The notes beneath the pieces were generated by a model. That model saw nothing but the letters and a program-made list of their open reading frames with translations, did no database searches and had not been told where the DNA came from. Below are positions 8,588 to 17,723 of a DNA stretch of 64,000 nucleotides, piece by piece (positions within the stretch are counted from its first letter, which is position 1; each line of letters opens with the position of its first letter). Where the stretch lies: the NCBI GenBank assembly GCA_963723495.1, contig CAVRQR010000010.1:248001-312000 (forward strand). Direction: 5' to 3'. Source of the DNA: Gp6-AA40 sp963723495. GTDB taxonomy: Bacteria > Acidobacteriota > Vicinamibacteria > Vicinamibacterales > UBA2999. The translations under genes and the position numbers were made by a program.

Positions 8588-11023
8588 ATGTCGTCCTTGC
8601 TCAGGGATCTTCGTCATGCCGTGCGCAGTCTTCGTCAAAGCCCGGGTTTCACGATCGTCGCCGTCCTGACGCTCGCTGTCGGCATCGGTGCCAACACTGC
8701 GATCTTCAGCTTCCTTGACGGGCTGCTACTGAGACCGCTTCCCTACCCGGATGCCGACCGCATCGTCCGCGTGATGGAGAAACCCCCGCGCGGCGAGCGC
8801 AACGGCATCTCGACGCTCAATTTCCTCGACTGGCAGACGGACAACACGGTCTTCGATTTCATGTCAGCTCAGTCGGGCGACGCCGTCACCCTCACCGGCG
8901 GTACCGAGCCGGTGCAGGTGCGCGGGGGGCTGGTGTCGGCCGACTACTTCAAGGTGTTCGCCATCGAGCCAGCGCTGGGCCGGACGTTCCTTCCGGGCGA
9001 AGACCAGCTTGGCAAGCATCAGGTGGTCGTCATCAGTCATGCGCTCTGGGCCACCCAGTTCGGCGCTGACCCTTCCATCGTCAACCGCAGCATCCTGCTC
9101 AATGGCGAACCGCACACCGTGATCGGTGTCCTGCCCGAGGGGAGCGCATTCGATCGCGCCTTCCCCCAACTCTGGAGGCCGCTCGCGTTCAAGTCGTCGA
9201 ACATGACGCGCGACTTCCATTGGCTCACGTCGTTCGCCCGCCTGAAAGACGGCGTGACACTGCAACAGGCGCAGGCGGGCATGGACACGATCGGCAAGCG
9301 GATCGAGCAGGACTTCCCCGCTTCCAACAAGGGCTGGGGTGTCATCGTGGAGCGCTACGCCGACACGCTGGTCGGAACCGAGAACCGGACGATCGTGCTG
9401 CTGATGATCTCGGCGACCGGCTTCGTGCTGCTGATCGGGTGCGCCAACCTTGCCAATCTGGCGCTCGCGCGTGGCGTCTCCCGCGAGCGCGAGGTCATCG
9501 TGCGTGCGTCTCTTGGCGCCGGCCGCTGGGATCTGATCCGACAGTTCCTCACCGAGAACGTGGTGCTCTCCATATGCGGCGGACTGCTCGGCGTCATCAT
9601 CGGTTACGCGCTGATGAACGGTATCAAGCTCATGATGCCGCCCTTTCCCTTTGCGCGCGAAGTCGTCATAACGATGGACGGGCGCGTCATGCTGTTCGCG
9701 GCGGTCGTCTCGATCTTCACCGGGCTTCTCTTTGGAATGGCGCCCGCGCTTCAGGCCACCAAGCCAGACCTGGCCGCATCAATGAAAGAAGAAAGTCGTG
9801 GGTCGAGCGGTGGCGTCAGCAGGCGGCGGCTGCGCGATTCGTTGATCGTCGCGGAGGTTGCCCTCGCTTTCGTCTTGCTCGTCGTGTCGGGGCTGATGAT
9901 GCGCAGCTTCTTCGGCATCCTGAATGTCGATACCGGTTTCGATTCGACGAACCTCCTCACCATGCGGCTGCCGACGACGGTCGAGCAGTTCCCCGATCCC
10001 GAGCAGTTGAACCGATACCTGCGTGAGGTTCGCACCGCCGTGGAAGCGGTTCCGGGGGTGCGTGAGATCGCGTACAGTTGCGCCCCGCCGATGCAGGGAA
10101 CCTGCTACGGGATGCCGATGCAGGTGGCCAACAAGCCGCTCGTCGACCGCGCAAATCGTGACGGCGGATTCTACAAGGTCGTCAGCCCGTCATACTTCAC
10201 GACGCTCGGCATCAAGCCAATCAAGGGACGGTTGCTATCCGATCGCGACACCAGCAGCTCGCCAGCCGTGCTGGTCATGAACGAGCGCCTGGCAAAACGA
10301 TATTTCCCCAACGAAGATCCAATCGGCCAGCGCATCCTGATTCAAAAGATCGTACCGGGCAAAACCGAACTGGGAGACGACGTCTCATGGGAGGTCATCG
10401 GGGTCATTGGCGACGAAAAGATCGGCGGCCCAACCGACGATCGCTCCGCTGGTGTCTACGTCTCGAACGAGCAGACTCCGGTCTACGGCCTGGTCATGAG
10501 CATTCGGGCGAGCGTGAATCCCATGACCCTCCAGGCGCCCATCACCGCTGCGATCCGGAGTATCAACAAGGATCAGGCGATCAGCGATGTTCGTACGGTG
10601 GATCAAATCAAGAATCAATCGATGGGCGGACGTCGTCTCGTATCGGTGTTGCTCGGCACGTTCGGGACCGTGGCGCTCGTGCTGGCCGGGCTCGGCATCT
10701 ACGGTGTCATCTCCTACAACGTGGCTCAGAGGACGCGTGAGATCGGCATTCGCGCGGCGTTGGGAGCAACACAGCGAAGTCTCCTGCGTCTGATCCTGGA
10801 CCGCGGCGTACGGCTGACTCTCATCGGGCTCGCCATTGGCGTCGCCGGCGCGATCGGCTTGACGCGGTTACTGGCGAGTCTGCTCTTCGGCGTCGGCGCC
10901 CGCGATCCGCTGACGATGGTATCTGTCGGGATCGTCCTTGCCGCTGTCGCCGTCATGGCGTCGTATGTACCAGCGCGCCGGGCCATGAGAGTAGATCCGG
11001 TCGTGGCGCTGCGATACGAGTAG
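8588..11023 (+). CDS. ADOP-type ABC transporter permease 4, intact
   Basis: This 811-residue inner-membrane permease is complete. It has the first membrane helix (FTIVAVLTLAVGIGANTAIF, about residues 20-39), a MacB-like periplasmic domain, FtsX-type helices (TGFVLLIGCANLANLALARG near residue 277), then a second periplasmic domain and a second FtsX set near residues 685-800, ending RRAMRVDPVVALRYE. Two MacB-FtsX halves in one chain are the hallmark of ADOP proteins. Unlike permeases 1-3 it lacks the N-terminal EVDEE module and has no PadR gene beside it. A strong Shine-Dalgarno sequence (GGGGGAGG) precedes the ATG. No ATPase gene lies next to it; an unlinked one is presumably shared. Confidence 0.9.
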   Translation: MSSLLRDLRHAVRSLRQSPGFTIVAVLTLAVGIGANTAIFSFLDGLLLRPLPYPDADRIVRVMEKPPRGERNGISTLNFLDWQTDNTVFDFMSAQSGDAVTLTGGTEPVQVRGGLVSADYFKVFAIEPALGRTFLPGEDQLGKHQVVVISHALWATQFGADPSIVNRSILLNGEPHTVIGVLPEGSAFDRAFPQLWRPLAFKSSNMTRDFHWLTSFARLKDGVTLQQAQAGMDTIGKRIEQDFPASNKGWGVIVERYADTLVGTENRTIVLLMISATGFVLLIGCANLANLALARGVSREREVIVRASLGAGRWDLIRQFLTENVVLSICGGLLGVIIGYALMNGIKLMMPPFPFAREVVITMDGRVMLFAAVVSIFTGLLFGMAPALQATKPDLAASMKEESRGSSGGVSRRRLRDSLIVAEVALAFVLLVVSGLMMRSFFGILNVDTGFDSTNLLTMRLPTTVEQFPDPEQLNRYLREVRTAVEAVPGVREIAYSCAPPMQGTCYGMPMQVANKPLVDRANRDGGFYKVVSPSYFTTLGIKPIKGRLLSDRDTSSSPAVLVMNERLAKRYFPNEDPIGQRILIQKIVPGKTELGDDVSWEVIGVIGDEKIGGPTDDRSAGVYVSNEQTPVYGLVMSIRASVNPMTLQAPITAAIRSINKDQAISDVRTVDQIKNQSMGGRRLVSVLLGTFGTVALVLAGLGIYGVISYNVAQRTREIGIRAALGATQRSLLRLILDRGVRLTLIGLAIGVAGAIGLTRLLASLLFGVGARDPLTMVSVGIVLAAVAVMASYVPARRAMRVDPVVALRYE

Positions 11024-11089
11024 TACGAAGGTCACAGGATGACGGCAGCGTACAAGCAGTCGTAAAGAGACGCCCACCAGGGCGGCGGC

Positions 11090-11764
11090 TCAAGCCTGCC
11101 GTAGAAGTGCCCGCGCGCGCTCTTCGACTACGGCGAGGCGACGCTCGAGACCAAGCCGGGCGGACTCGAGAACATCGTCTCGCGAATCCTTTGCAACTTC
11201 GATGGGCTCTCCCACGACGAGAGCTACCGTGCTGAATGGCTTCGGAATCTGCGTGCGATCCCAACTTCGTACGTTCCAGAACGACGACGCCTCGAGGTGA
11301 AACGGCAACAGTGGATTTCCTGTTGCGGCAGCAAGCCATACGGCGCCGGGTTGTGCCACTCGTGCCGGACCGCGAGGGCCGTCGAGCGTGAAGCCGGCCG
11401 GTCGCCCCGCTTTCATGTCACGTACGAGCTGAAGCATGGCCCTGCGCGCGCCGCGGCTGGTTGAGCCCCGCGCTGTGCCATACCCGAAACGCTCGATGAT
11501 TCGGGCGATCCACTCACCGTCGAAGTTCTCGCTGGTGATGACGACGATGCCGCGCCGGCGGAAATAGTAGGTGGCGGAAAGAATGCGTCCGTGCCAGAAG
11601 GCCATCACCGGCTGGCGGCCGGACGCGGTGATGGCATCGAGATGCTGTAACCCTTCAACGCGCCAGCGCAGCGTGTGCCCGAGCGCGTTGATCAGCGGAT
11701 AGCCGACGGCGGCAATCGTCGCCGCCTGCGCGCTCTTCGTCCACGACGAACGCCAGTCACTCAC
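11090..11764 (-). CDS. DUF374-type lysophospholipid acyltransferase-like protein
   Basis: The 224-residue protein belongs to the DUF374 branch of lysophospholipid acyltransferases, which modify lipid A or related lipids at the inner membrane. Visible marks are FWHGRILSATYYF (the active-site histidine region), SENFDGEWIARIIERFG, GSTSRGARRAM and TLDGPRGPA. The start is taken at the GTG at 11764 (VSDWRSSWTK), because an upstream in-frame ATG would place the first ten residues inside a word-repeat hairpin. It follows the ETF-QO gene in the same direction, separated only by that hairpin. Confidence 0.75.
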   Translation of the reverse strand: MSDWRSSWTKSAQAATIAAVGYPLINALGHTLRWRVEGLQHLDAITASGRQPVMAFWHGRILSATYYFRRRGIVVITSENFDGEWIARIIERFGYGTARGSTSRGARRAMLQLVRDMKAGRPAGFTLDGPRGPARVAQPGAVWLAAATGNPLLPFHLEASSFWNVRSWDRTQIPKPFSTVALVVGEPIEVAKDSRDDVLESARLGLERRLAVVEERARALLRQA

Positions 11765-11775
11765 GGCGTGAGCCT

Positions 11776-11869
11776 GACAACTCCCAACTTCCAACCACCA
11801 ACTCCCAACGAGTCGATAACGACTGGGAGCGTCCTCTTGGGAGTTGGGCGTTGTGAGTTGGGAGTTGAC
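11776..11869. repeat. Word-repeat hairpin, CAACTCCC/GGGAGTTG class, junction 1
   Basis: Left arm 11776-11808 and right arm 11837-11869 are inverted copies with 28 of 33 positions complementary. Each arm is itself built of repeated words (CAACTCCCAAC, then TTCCAAC, then CAACTCCCAAC). Between the arms a second small hairpin AGTCG-ATAA-CGACT is possible. The right arm touches the stop codon of ETF-QO (11869-11871) and the left arm lies 11 bases before the GTG start of the acyltransferase. Confidence 0.8.
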
Positions 11870-13525
11870 TACATCCCATTGTACTGAGGGCCTCCCCCAC
11901 CCTCAGGAGGAACCCACGTAATCACCTGGTAGGGATCCATGATGTCGCACGTCTTGCAGTGGACACAGTTGGACGCGTTGATCTGCAGGCGCACGGGGTG
12001 ACCGGGCTCGCGAACGATCTCGTAAACGTTGGCAGGACAGAAACGAACGCAAGGATGACCGTACTCGGGTCCGCAGACCGAGCTGCAGACCTCAGTGTGG
12101 ACGAGGAGATGCGATGGCTGATCCTCGTCGTGCGCGGTCCCGGAGTAGTGGACGTTCGTCAGCTTGTCGAAGGTGAGTTTGCGGTCGACGGTCGTGGCAT
12201 TGCTCGTTCGAGACACAGGCACGTCGAGCCCGTAATACCACGCCAGCATCTTCATGCGCTCGTGGCCGGGTTTGCCGTGCATTTTCTCGAACCATCGTCC
12301 TCTCGTCGCGAGCGCGACGCCGGCGAACGCGAGACCGGCAAACAGGCCGTAGCCGAATGCCTGATGCACGTTGCGCACTGGATAGAGCTCGGCGCGCACG
12401 GGCCCCGCATCGATCTTGTCCTGGTAGCGCTTCAGGCTGCTGGCTGACGTGTCGCCGTCGCGCAGGGCCTCGAACGCCGCCTCCGCCGCCAGCATGCCGG
12501 TCCACATCGCGAGGTGGATGCCCTTCAAACGCATCGAGTTCAGGAAGCTGCCGGCGTCGCCGGCAATGAGACCCCCGTCCATGTAGGTCCGCGGGATCGT
12601 GTTCCAGCCCCCCTCCGGCAACGCCTTCGCGCCGTAGCGAATCAGCGCGCCGCCTTTGAGCAGATCCGAGACGAACGGATGCTGTTTGAAGCGGTTGAAC
12701 GCCATGTGCGGATCGAACAGCGGATCGTGATAATCGAGACCGACGACGAAACCCAGCGAGATGTGGCCCCTGGGCATCGCGTAGATGAACCCGCCGCCAA
12801 ACTGCTTCTGCTGCAGCGGGTAACCCAGGGAGTGGATCACGGTGCCTGCTTCGAGCCGCTCAGGAGGAATCTCCCAGAGTTCCTTGAGCCCGACCGCATA
12901 CTGTTCGGGCTCTCGATCCTGTGACAGACCCAGCCTGCATACCAGTGCCTTCGTCAGGTTGCCGCGAACGCCGTCGCAGAAGATGGTGACCTTCGCCTGA
13001 ATCTCGACGCCCGGTTCGAACTCCGGTTTCTTCGTCCCGTCTTTCGCGATGCCCCGGTCTCCCGTTCTGACGCCGACGACGCGTGTGCCATCGAGCAAGA
13101 CCTCGCGCCCGGCGAACCCCGTGAACACATCGACACCGCCCGCAGCGTCGACCTGCTCGGTCAACCACCGCACGAAGAGATTCAACGAGACGATGTAGTT
13201 TCCGTGATTCTGTAACGGGGGCGGGACGATTGGAAACCTGACCTTGGACTTCTGCGTCAGGAAGTAGACGTGGTCGCGATGAACAGGAGTGGCAAGCGGT
13301 GCGCCCCTGGATTCGAAGTCCGGGATCAGCTCACGCAGCGCCGACGGATCGAGACACCGCGCCAGACAGCGTGTGTGCCCCGGCTTCGCGCGCCTTCTCG
13401 AGCACCGCGATCGAGAGCGGCTCGCCGCCGCGCGCCTTCTGCAACTGCGAGAGACGAAGTGCCGCCGACAGCCCCGCGGGGCCGCCGCCGACGATCAGGA
13501 CATCGACTTCGAGGGTCTCGCTCAT
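11869..13525 (-). CDS. Electron transfer flavoprotein-ubiquinone oxidoreductase (frameshift)
   Basis: ETF-QO passes electrons from ETF to the quinone pool at the membrane; here the quinone is presumably menaquinone. The N-terminus shows the FAD fold (VDVLIVGGGPAGLSAALRL, residues 8-26) and the start of the family motif GAHTLSGAV. An extra T near 13354 then shifts the frame; restoring it gives LDPSALRELIPDFESRG and joins the main body, which has GDAGSFLNSMRLKGIHLAM and the C-terminal ferredoxin-like domain with NCVHCKTCDIMDP and DPYQVITWVPPEGGGG. The 4Fe-4S cysteines are intact. Length after correction is about 551 residues, usual for the family. It follows etfA and etfB in the same direction. 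Confidence 0.9.
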
Positions 13526-13549
13526 GCAGTAGAAAAATCGTTAGAGCGC

Positions 13550-14512
13550 TTACCCCTTCTCGAGCTCAGTGACGAGCGCCGGAACGATCTCGAACAGGTC
13601 CCCCACGATACCGTAGTCGGCGACCTCGAAGATGGGAGCGTCGGCGTCCTTGTTGATGGCGACGATCGTGCGCGCGCCCTTCATGCCGACGAGGTGCTGG
13701 ATGGCACCGGAAATTCCGAGAGCCATGTATAGCTTTGGCGCCACGGTCTGGCCCGAGCTGCCAATCTGACGATCCATTGGAAGCCAGCCGCTGTCGCAGA
13801 TCGGCCTCGACGCTGCAATCTCAGCAGACATGGCTTTGGCCAGGCGCTCGGCTATCGCGATGTTCTCCTGCGACTTGATCCCGCGTCCGACGGCGACGAT
13901 CCGCTCCGCCTGACCCAGGTCAACCGCCTGCTTGGCCTCTTTGAACGGCGCCTCCGGCGTCTGCCGGATCGCCGACGAATCAATGTTGACGCTGATCGAC
14001 GTGATCGGTCCGGCCTCGCCTCGTTTCACAGCGTCCGCACGAAAGGCGCCGATCTGAATCGTAATGCACCGCGGCCCCTCACCCTGCGGACGCACTTCAG
14101 CCGACAGCTTGCCCTGGAACATCGGCCGCAGGAATGTGGCCGCGGCACCGGCGCCGTTGATTCCGGTCACGTCCGTAACGAGTGACGCTCCCATGCGCAC
14201 GGCCGCCATCGGTGCAAAGTCACGCGTCTGGTAGGTATGCGGAAACAGCACGTAGGCAGGAGCGACGCCCGCGACGACCTGTTGCAGCGCGAGCGTAAAG
14301 CCGTCGGGGGTGTACACCGCGAGTGCCGCATGCTCGACGAGCAGGACTTCGCTGACCGTTGCGGCCAATTCCTGCGCGACCGTGGCGCTCGATTGCCCCA
14401 GCACCACGGCCTTGACCGGCATCGCACCAGCGAGCTTCTGCGCTGCCACAATCGTCTCGAGCGTGGCGCGATTCAGCGTGCCCTCGCGCTGTTCGGCAAC
14501 AACCAGAATCAC
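13550..14512 (-). CDS. etfA: Electron transfer flavoprotein alpha subunit
   Basis: EtfA binds FAD and, with EtfB, accepts electrons from acyl-CoA dehydrogenases. The C-terminal FAD domain is clear: ERIVAVGRGIKSQENI, GSSGQTVAPKLYMALGISGA and TIVAINKDADAPIFEVADYG. The start is the GTG at 14512, which overlaps the etfB stop in a GTGA junction and gives 320 residues beginning VILVVAEQREGTLNRA, the expected N-terminal strand. A longer in-frame reading exists upstream but lies inside etfB. The order etfB-etfA-ETF-QO forms a compact unit. Confidence 0.92.
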   Translation of the reverse strand: MILVVAEQREGTLNRATLETIVAAQKLAGAMPVKAVVLGQSSATVAQELAATVSEVLLVEHAALAVYTPDGFTLALQQVVAGVAPAYVLFPHTYQTRDFAPMAAVRMGASLVTDVTGINGAGAAATFLRPMFQGKLSAEVRPQGEGPRCITIQIGAFRADAVKRGEAGPITSISVNIDSSAIRQTPEAPFKEAKQAVDLGQAERIVAVGRGIKSQENIAIAERLAKAMSAEIAASRPICDSGWLPMDRQIGSSGQTVAPKLYMALGISGAIQHLVGMKGARTIVAINKDADAPIFEVADYGIVGDLFEIVPALVTELEKG

Positions 14513-15276
14513 AGGGCTCGCGCCTCTTCGCGAAGACGCCGGACCAGTTCTTTCGCGGCCTCGGGCGTCGGGCCGGCGATCATCTGAGTCTGCTTGCTGC
14601 GCGTCGGCACGGCCAGTGCGACGATCGTCTGCGACGCGGTCAATCCGCCGGGCATCGCCACCTTGCGGATTTCCTTCTTCTTGGCGGCCATGATGCCTTT
14701 CAACGTCGCGTAGCGCAGCTGGTTGATACCGCTCTGAATCGTCAGCAACGCCGGCAGCGGCATGCTGATCCACTGGAACCAGCCGCCCTCGAGCTCGCGT
14801 TTGACGCGAAGACGGCCATCCGCAACCTGCACGTCCATGATGATCGTCGAGTGCGGGATCTGAAGGCGCTCGGCGAGCATAACGCCCACCTGTGCATGCC
14901 CCTGATCGTCGGACTGCAGTCCGGTGAGCACCAGATCGAAACGCTCGTCGGCCATCGCCGAGGCGAGCGCCGCCGACGTCACGGCGGCATCGGCGCTCGC
15001 AAGGTTGTCATCTTCGACATGGAGCGCGCGATCAGCGCCGCGCGCCAGCGCTTCTCGAATCACCTGCTGCACCCGCGCCGGCCCGGCCGCACAGACGACC
15101 ACTTCCCCGCTGTGCTTTTCGCGCAGCCGCAGCGCTTCTTCCAGCGCGTACGCGTCGGGCTCGTTCAGCTCGTAGCTGGCATCCTGCTCGCGAATCCACG
15201 TCCCCGCGTCATTCAGGCGAGGATGCCATTCGCGGGTCGGGACCTGCTTGATGCAGACCGCTATCTTCATGCTCAA
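14509..15276 (-). CDS. etfB: Electron transfer flavoprotein beta subunit
   Basis: EtfB is the AMP-binding partner of EtfA. The sequence starts MSMKIAVCIKQVPTREWHPR and has LNEPDAYALEEALRLREKH, DLVLTGLQSDDQGHAQVGVM and the C-terminal VPTRSKQTQMIAG, all normal for the family, at 255 residues. The start may be either the first or the third codon. It is the first gene of the ETF unit; upstream is a large word-repeat hairpin, and beyond it the fatty-acid genes in the same direction. The likely partners are acyl-CoA dehydrogenases such as the one at 59109-60254. Confidence 0.92.
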   Translation of the reverse strand: MSMKIAVCIKQVPTREWHPRLNDAGTWIREQDASYELNEPDAYALEEALRLREKHSGEVVVCAAGPARVQQVIREALARGADRALHVEDDNLASADAAVTSAALASAMADERFDLVLTGLQSDDQGHAQVGVMLAERLQIPHSTIIMDVQVADGRLRVKRELEGGWFQWISMPLPALLTIQSGINQLRYATLKGIMAAKKKEIRKVAMPGGLTASQTIVALAVPTRSKQTQMIAGPTPEAAKELVRRLREEARAL

Positions 15277-15439
15277 TTAATCCAATTATTGATTCGTCGA
15301 TCTTTGATTATTGATTCGTTTTTGATTTTCGATTGGTGATTGTTGATCTACTGCTGAATCAGGAGATAAATCGTCAATCACAATTCAACAATCACAAACG
15401 AATCACAGATCGAAGACCCTCAAATCAACAATTGATCCA
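15277..15439. repeat. Word-repeat hairpin, GATTG/CAATC class, junction 3 (largest)
   Basis: This 163-bp junction between etfB and fabF consists almost wholly of words such as TTGATTATTGATTCG, TTGATTTTCGATTGGTGATT and TTGTTGATC on the left and the complementary ATCGTCAATCACAATTCAAC, AATCACAAACGAATCACAG and AAATCAACAATTGATC on the right. The two halves of roughly 75 bases can fold on each other. The element begins at the etfB start codon and ends at the fabF stop codon. Confidence 0.75.
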
Positions 15440-16681
15440 TTAAGGCTCATATGCCTTGAACAGCAGACTCGCGTTAGTGCCGCCGAAACCAAATGAATTC
15501 GACAACGCATATCGAATCGGCATCGGACGCCCGGTGTGAGGCACGTAGTCGAGATCGCACTCGGGATCAGGGTTATCGAGGTTGATGGTCGGAGGAGCAA
15601 CCTGATGATGGATGGCCAGCGCCGAGATGCCGGCCTCCAACCCGCCGGCCCCGCCGAGCAGGTGACCGGTCATTGACTTGGTGGACGAGACCGCCATCTT
15701 GTAGGCGTGGTCGCCGAAGCACCGCTTGATGGCCTTCGTCTCGAGGCGATCGTTGTAGGGAGTCGAGGTGCCGTGAGCGTTGATGTAGTCGACCGCTTCC
15801 GGCTGAATGCCCGCCTTCCTGATCGCCATCTTCATGACACGCACCCCGCCATCGCCGTCCTCGGAGGGCGCCGTGATGTGATACGCGTCGGCTGAACTTC
15901 CATAGCCGACGATCTCGGCGTAGATGCGCGCGCCCCGGCGACGGGCGAACTCGAGGTCCTCGAGGATGACAATCCCTGCACCCTCGCCGATGATGAACCC
16001 ATCACGGTCTTTATCGAACGGGCGGCTGGCCTTGCTCGGGTTGTCGTTGCACGTCGAGAGAGCCCGTAGCGCGGCGAACCCGCCCAGGCTCATCGGGGTA
16101 ATCGCCGCTTCCGACCCGCCGGCAATCATCGCTTCAGCGTCGCCGCGCTTGATGATCTCGAACGATTCGCCGATGGCATGCGCGGACGCCGAGCAGGCCG
16201 TGCATGTCGCCAGGTTCGGCCCCTTGGCCCCGAACCGAATCGAGACCTGGCCGGAGGCGAGATTGATGATGGCCGAGGGGATGAAGAACGGGGAGATCTT
16301 CCTGGGGCCGCCGGCCAGGAGCGCGCTGTGCTCGCGCTCGATGGTCTGGAAGCCACCGATCCCCGAGCCGATGAACACGCCGATATCAGGAGCGTTCGAC
16401 TCTGTAATCGCGAGCCTGGAATCATCCATCGCGAACTGCGACGCCGCGATCGCGTACTGAATAAAGACGTCCATCTTCTTGACGTCTTTTTTCTCGATGA
16501 AGTCGAGCGGGTCGAATCCCCGTACCTCGGCTGCGATCTGTGCTGCGTACCCGGTGACATCGAACCTGGTAACCCGGTCGACACCGCTCGTCCCGACGAC
16601 CAGCGCCTTCCAGTTGGCGTCGGTGCCGATGCCAAGCGACGACACCAGACCGATGCCCGTGATAACGACCCGCCTGGTCAA
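15440..16681 (-). CDS. fabF: Beta-ketoacyl-ACP synthase II
   Basis: FabF condenses malonyl-ACP with acyl-ACP in type II fatty acid synthesis. The 413-residue protein has the catalytic cysteine in CTACSAS (Cys163), the first histidine in NAHGTSTPYND, and the second in TKSMTGHLLGGAGG, with SFGFGGTNASLLF near the end. Length and motif order are normal and the frame is intact. It is the last gene of a run plsX-fabD-fabG-acpP-fabF read on the minus strand, the common bacterial order. Confidence 0.97.
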   Translation of the reverse strand: MTRRVVITGIGLVSSLGIGTDANWKALVVGTSGVDRVTRFDVTGYAAQIAAEVRGFDPLDFIEKKDVKKMDVFIQYAIAASQFAMDDSRLAITESNAPDIGVFIGSGIGGFQTIEREHSALLAGGPRKISPFFIPSAIINLASGQVSIRFGAKGPNLATCTACSASAHAIGESFEIIKRGDAEAMIAGGSEAAITPMSLGGFAALRALSTCNDNPSKASRPFDKDRDGFIIGEGAGIVILEDLEFARRRGARIYAEIVGYGSSADAYHITAPSEDGDGGVRVMKMAIRKAGIQPEAVDYINAHGTSTPYNDRLETKAIKRCFGDHAYKMAVSSTKSMTGHLLGGAGGLEAGISALAIHHQVAPPTINLDNPDPECDLDYVPHTGRPMPIRYALSNSFGFGGTNASLLFKAYEP

Positions 16682-16704
16682 TCCCCCTCCGTGGCTTCCG
16701 CCCG

Positions 16705-16947
16705 CTATTTCTTGCTCTTCGCGTGCGCCTCGATGTAGTCGATCGCTTCCTTGACTCGGGTGATCTTCTCGGCGTCCTCATCGGGAATCTCGATCCCGAA
16801 CTCCTCCTCGAACGCCATCACGAGCTCCACGGTATCGAGCGAGTCGGCTCCGAGGTCGTCGACAAACGACGCATCCGGCGTCACCTCTTCTTCGTCCACG
16901 CCGAGCTGCTCGACGATGATGCTCTTCACCTTGTCTGAAACCGCCAT
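16705..16947 (-). CDS. acpP: Acyl carrier protein
   Basis: This is an 80-residue acidic acyl carrier protein. The phosphopantetheine serine is Ser36 in LGADSLDTVELVMAFEEEF, and the four-helix pattern with the C-terminal EKITRVKEAIDYIEAHAKSK is typical. It carries growing acyl chains for FabG, FabF and PlsX encoded beside it and for the FabZ-LpxA protein farther along. It lies 23 bases upstream of fabF and 35 bases downstream of fabG. Confidence 0.97.
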   Translation of the reverse strand: MAVSDKVKSIIVEQLGVDEEEVTPDASFVDDLGADSLDTVELVMAFEEEFGIEIPDEDAEKITRVKEAIDYIEAHAKSKK

Positions 16948-16982
16948 TCAACCCTCCAGTTCGCTTGGCAGACCAACCCGAG

Positions 16983-17723
16983 CTACATGTACATGCCGCC
17001 GTTGACGGCCAATACGTGACCTGTAATATACGCTGCCTCATCCGACGCGAGAAAGCACACCGCCGATGCAACGTCCTGCGGCGTGCCCAGCCGTTGCAAC
17101 GGGATCAGTGATGCCCAGTCGGCCTGCGCCTTCTCAGCAACGGTCTTCGTCATGTCCGTGTCCACCAGCCCGGGGGCCACGACATTGACGGTGATGTTGC
17201 GTGAAGCAACTTCGCGCGCCAGCGCCTTGCTGAACCCGATCAGGCCTGCCTTTGACGCGGCGTAGTTGGCCTGGCCCGGATTACCCATCTGCCCGACGAC
17301 AGAGCTGATGCTGATGATGCGACCGGCCCGCCGCTTGATCATCGGCCTCAGTGCTGCGTGAACGCAGGTAAAGGCCGCTGTCAGGTTCGTCGCGATCACC
17401 TCATCCCATTCTTCGCGCTTCATCCGCAGCATGAGCTGGTCGCGCACAATACCGGCATTGTTCACCAGGATGTCGATGCGGTCGTGACGCGCCAATACTC
17501 GCTCGATCAGGTGTTCTACGGATGCCGTGTCGGTCACGTCCAGCGATGCCGCTTCGGCGCTGCCACCAGCATCGCGAATGGCAGCAACCGTCGCGGCCGC
17601 GTTGTCACCTCTGGCCGCGGCGACGACATGCGCCCCACGCGTGGCCAGCACCTGCGCGATGCTGCGTCCGATGCCACGGGACGCACCGGTGACGATCACG
17701 ACCTTCTGACTCAAATCGAACAT
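16983..17723 (-). CDS. fabG: 3-oxoacyl-ACP reductase
   Basis: FabG is a short-chain dehydrogenase that reduces 3-oxoacyl-ACP with NADPH. The 246-residue protein has the nucleotide motif TGASRGIG (12-19), NNAG (88-91), and the catalytic Ser140, Tyr154 and Lys158 in SISSVVGQMGNPGQANYAAS and the next residues. It ends AVNGGMYM, as expected. Its start overlaps the end of fabD by 13 bases, so the two are translated together. Confidence 0.96.
   Translation of the reverse strand: MFDLSQKVVIVTGASRGIGRSIAQVLATRGAHVVAAARGDNAAATVAAIRDAGGSAEAASLDVTDTASVEHLIERVLARHDRIDILVNNAGIVRDQLMLRMKREEWDEVIATNLTAAFTCVHAALRPMIKRRAGRIISISSVVGQMGNPGQANYAASKAGLIGFSKALAREVASRNITVNVVAPGLVDTDMTKTVAEKAQADWASLIPLQRLGTPQDVASAVCFLASDEAAYITGHVLAVNGGMYM

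Noticed and set aside
11776..11869. CRISPR-like array
   Set aside because: The words are degenerate and directly adjacent, with no unique spacers of even length, and the second half is inverted. This is not a CRISPR organisation, and no cas gene is present.
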